Assembly: GCA_041666985.1 (NCBI GenBank)
Contig: JBAYFV010000066.1
Span: 1-13,010 of the forward strand
DNA from: GWF2-50-93 sp041666985
GTDB taxonomy: Bacteria; Verrucomicrobiota; Lentisphaeria; Victivallales; GWF2-50-93
Reading direction: 5' to 3'
DNA length: 13,010 nucleotides
In this document: in pieces, positions 8,395 to 13,010 of the stretch
Layout of the letters: every line of letters starts with the position of its first letter
Position numbering within the stretch: the first letter of the stretch is position 1
The notes under the pieces: generated by a model
What the model was told of the DNA's origin: nothing
Databases searched by the model: none
The model's input: only the letters and a program-made list of their open reading frames with translations
Made by a program: the position numbers and the translations under genes

Positions 8395-8777
8395 TTCCTT
8401 TTGCCCGACTGAGGGCAGGGCATCTCAGGCTTGGCCGGCGCGGTGAAAATATCGCATGTTCCTACCTCGGGAATTCCGGATATGATCTTCTTTTCAGGAA
8501 TTACAGGGTGGACTCCGGAGAGATTGACATAATTGCCCGGGACGGTTCAATCCTCTGCTTTATCGAAGTCAAAACCAGACATGCCTATTTTAAAGGAAGG
8601 CCCGCTGAAGGTCTTTCGGAAAAGCAGAGAAAGAGGATAAGGCGTGCCGCAATGAGCTACCTCCGCGAAATCGGAAACCCGAAGGCGGTTTACAGGTTTG
8701 ACCTGATGGAACTTGTTCTTTCAAGGTGGGATGTCAGGGAATTCCGTCACTGGAAAGACAGGTTCGGCCGGAATTGA
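8391..8777 (+). CDS. yraN: YraN/UPF0102 family endonuclease-fold protein
   Basis: At 128 residues this has the usual length and layout of the UPF0102 family. RLGRRGENIACSYL (13-26) carries the conserved G..GE..A..YL helix. FRNYRVDSGEIDIIARDG (35-52) and FIEVKTR (57-63) give the restriction-endonuclease-like triad D46, E59 and K61, with E19 in the first helix. Family members are small proteins of uncertain role with a Holliday-junction-resolvase-like fold; in many genomes they lie near ribosomal, RNase HII or signal peptidase genes. Its presence beside sppA fits that loose tendency. The ATG overlaps the stop of the preceding membrane-protein gene (ATGA), so it is translated as part of the YeeE-like operon. 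It ends at the TGA at 8775-8777. Confidence 0.9.
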   Translation: MIPFARLRAGHLRLGRRGENIACSYLGNSGYDLLFRNYRVDSGEIDIIARDGSILCFIEVKTRHAYFKGRPAEGLSEKQRKRIRRAAMSYLREIGNPKAVYRFDLMELVLSRWDVREFRHWKDRFGRN

Positions 8778-8801
8778 CATTGTGAATGCACCGCATGGAA
8801 C

Positions 8802-8807
8802 TATATT
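8802..8807 (+). promoter_or_regulatory. Candidate -10 element for sppA
   Basis: TATATT at 8802-8807 is a near-consensus -10. The only good -35 (TTGACA, 8774-8779, overlapping the yraN stop) is 22 bases away, too far for a normal sigma70 promoter. If used, transcription would begin around 8814 and the 11-bp hairpin at 8820 would sit at the very 5' end of the sppA mRNA. Confidence 0.25.
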
Positions 8808-8819
8808 AGGCTTTCAGTG

Positions 8820-8845
8820 AAAATTTTCCCCGCCGGGAAAATTTT
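8820..8845. terminator. Perfect 11-bp inverted repeat, terminator-like and possibly bidirectional
   Basis: AAAATTTTCCC (8820-8830) and GGGAAAATTTT (8835-8845) are exact reverse complements around the four-base loop CGCC. The stem has three G-C pairs at the loop and an AT-only base, so each strand ends in TTTT. It lies between yraN (ends 8777) and sppA (starts 8884), where a rho-independent terminator of the upstream operon would be expected. The low GC of the stem and a T tract inside rather than after it make it atypical. A 5' UTR structure of sppA or a protein-binding palindrome are alternatives. Confidence 0.5.
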
Positions 8846-8883
8846 ATGAAGAAGTTAAATATTAATCACACGGGAGATATCTC

Positions 8884-10017
8884 ATGTCCGAGAATACCGA
8901 TATTGAACAGCCGCAAACTCAATCTTCATCGCCTTCGCCCGCCCAGCAGCCTCCGCCGCAGGCATCCGTCCCTCCAAAAAGCCGGAAGGGATGCATGATC
9001 CTGCTTGTCGTGCTGATGATCTGTCTTGTAGTGTTCGGGAGCGTTGTCGCCCTGTTTGTGGCGGGATTCTATGCCGCAGGATCGGCTTTTGGCGGCATGA
9101 CTGAGGTTTCCCCGTTTGAAACCAGGAAAAACAAATTCGTGGAGGAGCTTGTCGAAGGCGGTCATTTCGCGTCAAACAAGGTTGTGGTGGTTGATATTAA
9201 AGGCGTTATCATGAATGCCGACGGAGGCTTTTACCAGATAGCCAATTCAAAAACGATTTGCGACCAGCTCGAACAGGCGGGAAACGATTCCAAAGTCAGC
9301 GCGGTCATCCTGAAGCTTGACACTCCGGGGGGCGAAGTCACCGCCGCCGACATGATTCATCACAAGGTGATGCAGTTGAAGGGTAAAAATATAAAAGTCG
9401 TGGCCTGCATGGAATCGGTCGCGGCAAGCGGCGGATATTACATTGCAGTCGCCTCTGATTATATCATTGCGCACAGGCTCACCACGACAGGAAGCATAGG
9501 CGTAATCATTGAGACAATGAACTACCAGAAGCTTTTCAACAAGATCGGACTCCAGGCTGAAGTCTACAAATCCGGCGAAATGAAGGACATGCTGAACGGG
9601 GCGCGTCCGCGCACCGATGCCGAGAGACAGCTCACGCAGGATATCATAACCGAAGTCTATGGCGAGTTTGTGGACATTGTCGCCGCCGGACGAAAATCAA
9701 AGAACATCACAGTTGAGCAGATTAAAACCACGCAGATCGGCGACGGCAGGATTTTTTCAGGGAAAAAGGCCTTGGAGCTTGGGCTGGTTGACGGCCTGGG
9801 CTTCTTCGAGGACGCAATAGACAAGGCTGTGAGCCTGGCGAAAATAAAGGACGACTACAAGGTTGTAACCTACAGGAGGGTTTTCTCGTTTTCAGATTTT
9901 TTCATGAGCATGAAAGGCCCCGGAAATAAAATCAAGATTGACATCCCGGGCATGAAAAGCTGGACCAACATGCTTGAGCCCGGAAAAGTCTATCTTCTCC
10001 CTTCCTCGGGATTCTAG
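8884..10017 (+). CDS. sppA: Signal peptide peptidase SppA, short form (peptidase family S49)
   Basis: This 377-residue inner-membrane serine peptidase degrades signal peptides left in the membrane after secretion. The N-terminus is a Pro/Gln/Ser-rich tail (9-31), followed by one strong transmembrane segment (about 37-60) that would leave the catalytic part outside the cytoplasm. Family S49 landmarks are complete: LDTPGGEVTAAD (145-156), VAASGGYYIAVASDYIIA with nucleophile Ser182, TTTGSIGVI, and KSGEMKDMLN with general base Lys234. The Ser-Lys spacing of 52 residues equals that of B. subtilis SppA (Ser147/Lys199), as I recall it. One S49 domain makes it the short Gram-positive/archaeal type, not the tandem-domain E. 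coli type. GGGAG (8872-8876) seven bases before the ATG supports the start. The next gene begins 12 bases after the stop, so they are probably co-transcribed. Confidence 0.93.
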   Translation: MSENTDIEQPQTQSSSPSPAQQPPPQASVPPKSRKGCMILLVVLMICLVVFGSVVALFVAGFYAAGSAFGGMTEVSPFETRKNKFVEELVEGGHFASNKVVVVDIKGVIMNADGGFYQIANSKTICDQLEQAGNDSKVSAVILKLDTPGGEVTAADMIHHKVMQLKGKNIKVVACMESVAASGGYYIAVASDYIIAHRLTTTGSIGVIIETMNYQKLFNKIGLQAEVYKSGEMKDMLNGARPRTDAERQLTQDIITEVYGEFVDIVAAGRKSKNITVEQIKTTQIGDGRIFSGKKALELGLVDGLGFFEDAIDKAVSLAKIKDDYKVVTYRRVFSFSDFFMSMKGPGNKIKIDIPGMKSWTNMLEPGKVYLLPSSGF

Positions 10018-10029
10018 GGGGAATGATTA

Positions 10030-10944
10030 ATGGAAAGGGAGTTTTCCTGGTCATATTCAAGGCACCGCTGTTTCAACTTCTGCAGGACCGCCTATCGGCT
10101 GAGATACATGGATTCCTGGGAGGGATGGGATAAATTCGCCGCTCCGGATTCGAAAATCCTGTACGAACTCAAGAACCTGAAAACCGTTAAATCCTGGACG
10201 GATCAGATATTCAGGGACACCGTCAGAGATGTTTTCACGAGGTCGCGCAACGGTTTTGAAGGATTCAGTCCGGTCGAAATCAGGAAATCCGCCCTGAAGA
10301 AACTCCGGTCGGAATGGATCGGGATGCTCGCCGGAGAATGGAGGAACGACCCCAAAAAACTCAATCTCTCGGAGTTTTATTATTCGGATGCTTCCGCCCG
10401 GCGGGAATTTGATTTTCAGGATATTGCCGATTCCCTCGCAAGCAGAACTGATAAATTCGCAGCTTCGTCCGTTTTTGCGGAACTCGCGGAAATCCCGTAT
10501 CTGGATTACAGGGATTTCAGGAGACCTGATTGTTTTGAATTGGACGGAATTAAAATATGGACGGCTCCGGATTTCATTTATTCCCGTAAGGACGGAACCA
10601 TGAACATCCTGAATTTTTTCAACGGCGCCCCTTCCGATAATGAGTCGTGGGATTTCAGATCGGCCGTAGGCGTCCTTTTCGCCGAACGAAAGTTCAACAC
10701 CGCAGAAGAGAAAATAAACTGCCATAATCTTTTTTTCAGGAACGGAGACGAAGATATCCTCCGCGTTTATTCCTACAGGAACCTCTGCGAAGTCCGCAAA
10801 ATAATCCGTGAGAGCTCGGTTGGCATGGTTGATTTTGAAGGCGGAACTCCGGACGGAATTGATTTTGCGGAATCCAAGCCTTCCGGAAAATGCGGAAGCT
10901 GCGAATTCCGCAAAGTCTGTCGCAGTCAGGGTTTGACAGGATGA
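10030..10944 (+). CDS. PD-(D/E)XK nuclease-superfamily protein with degraded active site and Cas4/AddB-like cysteines
   Basis: The 304-residue protein starts with SWSYSRHRCFNFCRTAYRLR, the S.S....F..C...Y element that opens RecB/AddB/Cas4-type PD-(D/E)XK domains. It ends with C288-x2-C291-x5-C297, which with C18 (or C14) makes the four-cysteine Fe-S arrangement of AddB and Cas4. In the core, APDFIY places the motif II Asp at D181, but where [DE]-x-K should follow the sequence is ILNFFNG: N195 replaces the acid and F197 the lysine. The fold thus seems kept while metal-dependent cleavage is probably lost, unless a migrated residue compensates. The role may be DNA binding or a structural partner. 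GGGGGA at 10017-10022, overlapping the sppA stop, gives a good ribosome site. The stop TGA overlaps an ATG (10941), implying a coupled downstream gene that is cut short here. No cas genes are nearby. Confidence 0.7.
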   Translation: MEREFSWSYSRHRCFNFCRTAYRLRYMDSWEGWDKFAAPDSKILYELKNLKTVKSWTDQIFRDTVRDVFTRSRNGFEGFSPVEIRKSALKKLRSEWIGMLAGEWRNDPKKLNLSEFYYSDASARREFDFQDIADSLASRTDKFAASSVFAELAEIPYLDYRDFRRPDCFELDGIKIWTAPDFIYSRKDGTMNILNFFNGAPSDNESWDFRSAVGVLFAERKFNTAEEKINCHNLFFRNGDEDILRVYSYRNLCEVRKIIRESSVGMVDFEGGTPDGIDFAESKPSGKCGSCEFRKVCRSQGLTG

Positions 10945-11021
10945 CGGATGAACGGCGGCAGCCCCCGGCATCCGAAACCACCTCGGCCAACGTCATCGGA
11001 TTTATGAATACGACTACTTAG
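10941..11021 (+). pseudogene. 5' remnant of an unidentified gene coupled to the PD-(D/E)XK-like gene
   Basis: The ATG at 10941 overlaps the preceding stop as ATGA and opens a 26-codon frame beginning MTDERRQPPASE and ending at TAG 11019-11021. The peptide is too short to identify. Its coupled start suggests a real gene interrupted by the junction near 11010-11022. The last few codons probably come from sequence across the join or next to it. A chance short frame is the alternative. Confidence 0.4.
10945..10974. terminator. GC-rich hairpin between converging genes, no T tract
   Basis: CGGATG (10945-10950) pairs with CATCCG (10969-10974), with an inner CGG/CCG extension. No T run follows on the plus strand. 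An overlapping second pairing, GATGACG (10940-10946) with CGTCATC (10991-10997), is also possible. It may be incidental to the coding sequence of the truncated frame. Confidence 0.25.
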
Positions 11022-11040
11022 GGTCAGCTGTTTTCATCAT
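11014..11040 (-). pseudogene. 5' remnant of a third gene, coupled to the end of the dehydrogenase
   Basis: On the minus strand the dehydrogenase stop overlaps ATG (ATGATGA, 11040 downwards), opening MMKTADPK followed by a stop at 11016-11014. A coupled start directly after the dehydrogenase implies a further operon gene, now lost at the junction. In such clusters a Gfo/Idh/MocA oxidoreductase would be a natural partner, but eight residues cannot identify it. Confidence 0.35.
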
Positions 11041-12059
11041 GCTCCGGCCTTGCTCCAGTCAATGATTATCCCCATGTCTTTTGAGCGGTCCGCCAGGAGA
11101 TCCCCGTAAATTTCCGCCGCACGGGTGTAATCTACCTTGCGGCTGATCATTCTGCCGACATCAATCTCGCCGTCCCCGACCAGGTCGAAGAACATCTCCA
11201 CGTGGCGTTGCATGGTCCATGGGTTGTCCGGTGTCGCCACCGCCGGATGTGAGAAATTATGCGCCCCGATTATGGTGTAGCTTGGATTGTTGCACAGGTC
11301 ATGGAAATCAAAAAGCGTTTTTTCCCTCGGACTGCTCAAAATCACAAACCGTCCCTGCGGGCGCAATGCCGCGAACTCCGACGGAATCAGCCCGCCGTTG
11401 CCGGTGACTTCGAACACGATATCCGCCAGGTTGCCGCGATTGTGCGCTTTGATGATATCTCCGATATCGCATCCGTTGCAGGTGTTGATTTTCACGATGC
11501 CGCTGTCTTCCGGCAGCACATTGAGACGGTAATCTGAAATATCCGCGGCGAACACCGGCCTGGCGCCGCACAGTCTGGCGAATATTGCCGTAAACTGTCC
11601 CAGCAGCCCCATGCCGTAAACGACAACGCTTTCGCCCCATTGCACATGTGAACGGCGTATTCCGTTCATCACTATTTCCGCAATGGTGAAGAATACGGCG
11701 TGTTCGTCCGGAATTTCCCGTGTGACAGGATAAAGATTTTCGACTTTCTGTGCGGAATAGGCGGCATGCCGGCCCCAGGTGGCGAATTTTCTGCCCAGCA
11801 GTTCCCTGTCTGTTCCATTTCCGGTTTCAACCACGGTTCCGATGTTGTTGTATCCCGGACAGTATGGAAACTTGAAGTGCTTTTCCCATACTGATCCGGG
11901 CGGGTATTCGCCCGTGAATGCAGTCATTTCCGTGCCTGTGCTGACCATGGTGCAAGCGCTTTTGATTAATACTTCGCCATCGCCGGGATGAGGAATAGCC
12001 AGTTCTTCAATAACGGCTTTTCCGGCTTCGGGAAATACTACTGCAGGATTATTTTTCAT
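11037..12059 (-). CDS. Zinc-type medium-chain dehydrogenase/reductase (MDR), probable sugar or polyol dehydrogenase
   Basis: The 340-residue protein follows the MDR layout: an N-terminal GroES-like domain with GEVLIKSACTMVSTGTE (28-44, C36 as the likely catalytic zinc ligand and E44 of the GTE element), then a Rossmann domain with SVVVYGMGLLGQ (144-155, GMGLLG being the dinucleotide-binding glycine motif) and FAADISDYRLN. The usual GHE after the first strand pair is PGYNNIG (68-74), so the canonical His is Tyr, as in the BchC-like/zinc-binding dehydrogenase subgroup; no four-cysteine structural zinc lobe is present. GTE...P.GY variants often act on sugar or polyol derivatives, but the substrate is not readable. 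The start is supported by GAGGAG on the minus strand (about 12067-12073), seven bases before the ATG. It is divergent from the AraC gene, a usual regulator-target layout. Its 3' end overlaps a truncated next start. Confidence 0.85.
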   Translation of the reverse strand: MKNNPAVVFPEAGKAVIEELAIPHPGDGEVLIKSACTMVSTGTEMTAFTGEYPPGSVWEKHFKFPYCPGYNNIGTVVETGNGTDRELLGRKFATWGRHAAYSAQKVENLYPVTREIPDEHAVFFTIAEIVMNGIRRSHVQWGESVVVYGMGLLGQFTAIFARLCGARPVFAADISDYRLNVLPEDSGIVKINTCNGCDIGDIIKAHNRGNLADIVFEVTGNGGLIPSEFAALRPQGRFVILSSPREKTLFDFHDLCNNPSYTIIGAHNFSHPAVATPDNPWTMQRHVEMFFDLVGDGEIDVGRMISRKVDYTRAAEIYGDLLADRSKDMGIIIDWSKAGA

Positions 12060-12143
12060 TCCATGTCTCCTCTTGTTGAATTATTCTGCAATCACTGTAC
12101 TTTGCTTAAAACAGTTAATCTTCCTGAAAAAAAGCAAAAAACT
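12060..12143. promoter_or_regulatory. Divergent promoter region between dehydrogenase and AraC genes
   Basis: This 84-base AT-rich gap must carry the promoter of the minus-strand dehydrogenase and probably that of the AraC gene if translation starts at 12144. Rightward, TTGAAT (12076-12081) and TACTTT (12098-12103) lie 16 bases apart, a weak sigma70-like pair. No clear direct-repeat AraC operator could be picked out by eye. If AraC instead starts at 12063, most of this region is coding. Confidence 0.35.
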
Positions 12144-13004
12144 ATGCAAAAAAAGTCAACAAAGGCGGGGGCGGGGTTCTACGACCCGATAAATCTGCCT
12201 GAGGATTTTCCGGTAACCAATCCGGATTTCCGCACTCCGCCGCATTTACCGCATGTGCATAACTGCTGCGAAATCGGATTTTGCCGTTCCGGCGCCGGGG
12301 TTTTTATTGTCGAGGACAAGATATTCTCATGCAGTTCGGGAGATGCCATCTTCATAAATCACCAGGAGTTTCACATGCTGAAAAACGCCTCCCCGGTGAA
12401 TTCCGACTGGAAATTCATCAATTTTGACCCTGCACTGCTCCTTGCCGGATGGCTGCCGCCGGAAGAATACGCGCTGGACGTATCCCGTTTGAGCGGCAGG
12501 GATTTTCCAAATGTCATTCACGGGAAAGACCATCCTGAAATCATTCCGGCGGTACGCCGTCTGATTGCGGAAATGGACAACGCCGAGACCGGATATCGTT
12601 CCGCTGTGAGGGCGCTGGCATGGTATTTGCTGGTAATGCTTCAGCGCCTGGTTCCGGCGGCGGATAATCACGCTAAAAAAGACCCGGCGGAGATTGAGCG
12701 GGTCTATCCTGCGCTGAAACATATTTCCACTCATTATGCGAAACCCGTGGATATTCCCGAACTCGCCGGATTGTGCAGATGCAGCCTTTCCACTTTCCGC
12801 CGGCTTTTTTACCGCAGTCTGGGCTGTATGCCGCTGGAATACATCAATAGGTTCAGGCTGAAAGCTGCAACGGCAATGCTCACTTCAACCAGCCGATCAA
12901 TTCTGGAGATAGCGTCTGACTCCGGTTTCCCGACGCTGTCTAATTTCAACCGCCTCTTCAAAGCCAGATTCGGGAAATCTCCCCGCGATTATCGTAAAAG
13001 ATAA
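12144..13004 (+). CDS. AraC/XylS-family transcriptional regulator with cupin sensor domain
   Basis: The 286-residue protein has an N-terminal AraC-type cupin (about 25-110) with clustered histidines H34, H37 and H39 and E43 (HLPHVHNCCEIGF), then GAGVFIVED and FSCSSGDAIFINHQEFHML, the sugar-sensing jelly roll of AraC regulators. The C-terminus (about 185-284) holds the paired helix-turn-helix: DIPELAGLCRCSLSTFRRLF for the first, then PLEYINRFRLKAATAML, ILEIASDSGFPTLSNFNRLF and the terminal FGKSPRDYRK signature. Such proteins usually activate carbohydrate genes on ligand binding; here the divergent dehydrogenase is the obvious target. The start is uncertain. The ATG at 12144 leaves a promoter-sized gap and begins near family-like sequence but lacks a Shine-Dalgarno; an in-frame ATG at 12063 would add 27 residues and leave three bases to the divergent start. 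Codon use matches the left flank more than the central block (AGG in 4 of 22 Arg). Confidence 0.9.
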   Translation: MQKKSTKAGAGFYDPINLPEDFPVTNPDFRTPPHLPHVHNCCEIGFCRSGAGVFIVEDKIFSCSSGDAIFINHQEFHMLKNASPVNSDWKFINFDPALLLAGWLPPEEYALDVSRLSGRDFPNVIHGKDHPEIIPAVRRLIAEMDNAETGYRSAVRALAWYLLVMLQRLVPAADNHAKKDPAEIERVYPALKHISTHYAKPVDIPELAGLCRCSLSTFRRLFYRSLGCMPLEYINRFRLKAATAMLTSTSRSILEIASDSGFPTLSNFNRLFKARFGKSPRDYRKR

Positions 13005-13010
13005 CGCTGC

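Larger units (their letters stand above)
4951..11018. other. Block of distinct codon dialect bounded by truncated genes (rearranged or chimeric segment)
   Basis: The limits are approximate. The left edge falls inside the start of a Gfo/Idh-type gene; the right edge falls between two colliding gene starts. Genes inside prefer AGG for arginine (17 of 32 in the GHL6-type gene, 11 of 29 in the PD-(D/E)XK-like gene, hand counts), while flanking genes do not (LamG-like 2 of 9, AraC 4 of 22). No terminal repeats, integrase, transposase or tRNA were found at the edges. Confidence 0.5.

Noticed and set aside
8774..8807. TTGACA/TATATT as a complete sigma70 promoter
   Set aside because: The boxes are 22 bases apart, too far for a normal spacer, so only the -10 is listed at low confidence.
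10030..10944. Cas4 of a CRISPR system
   Set aside because: The cysteine pattern is similar, but there are no cas neighbours or repeat-spacer array, the length is large and the catalytic D/E-x-K is missing.
10057..10971. Minus-strand frame of 304 codons opposite the PD-(D/E)XK-like gene
   Set aside because: It mirrors the plus-strand gene, which has recognisable N- and C-terminal cysteine motifs and a good ribosome site; the antisense product has no family features.
4951..11018. Integrative mobile element or defence island
   Set aside because: There is no integrase, transposase, relaxase, tRNA site, terminal repeat or target duplication, and the contents are mostly housekeeping-type genes.
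11988..12143. Longer AraC start upstream, overlapping the dehydrogenase gene
   Set aside because: A start at 11988 would read into the 5' part of the divergent gene and remove any promoter space; the ATG at 12144 is preferred and 12063 is kept as an alternative.

Overview
The window looks like part of a Lentisphaerota genome (Victivallis-type) or a related PVC bacterium. That is an inference from gene style: very large multi-domain carbohydrate-active proteins, a LamG-type secreted protein, a Gfo/Idh/MocA-type N-terminus, an AraC regulator beside a sugar-type dehydrogenase, and moderate GC. No rRNA, tRNA, CRISPR array or recognisable transposase is present.

Layout. (A) 1-~4950: a plus-strand carbohydrate-utilisation operon. 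It holds a giant protein cut off at the left edge (galactose-binding-like region, putative TIM-barrel hydrolase, C-terminal malectin domain), a secreted LamG-like protein, and only the first ~20-25 codons of a Gfo/Idh/MocA-type oxidoreductase. (B) ~4950-~11018: a plus-strand block with a different codon dialect. It holds a 684-aa GHL6/GH42-trimerisation-type putative glycosidase, a split YeeE/YedE-type membrane protein pair, YraN (UPF0102), a short-form SppA signal peptide peptidase, and a PD-(D/E)XK-like protein whose catalytic D/E-x-K appears lost while its Fe-S-type cysteines remain. The block ends in the first codons of another gene. (C) ~11018-13010: a minus-strand zinc-type dehydrogenase divergent from a plus-strand AraC-family activator. 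A third minus-strand gene start, coupled to the end of the dehydrogenase, is cut at the B/C junction.

How the genes work together. Segment A encodes extracellular or periplasmic glycan binding and hydrolysis, and the lost oxidoreductase would probably have acted on the released sugar. In C the AraC protein probably controls the divergent dehydrogenase. The sulfur-transport-like genes, yraN, sppA and the PD-(D/E)XK-like gene in B look like ordinary cell functions rather than a sugar operon.

The most notable observation is structural. Both ends of block B fall inside gene starts. On the right two gene starts collide head-on, and arginine codon use shifts across the joins (AGG in 28 of 61 Arg codons in two B genes, 6 of 31 in two flanking genes, counted by hand). 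This means either real rearrangement breakpoints or a chimeric assembly. I see no convincing new defence or mobile system.
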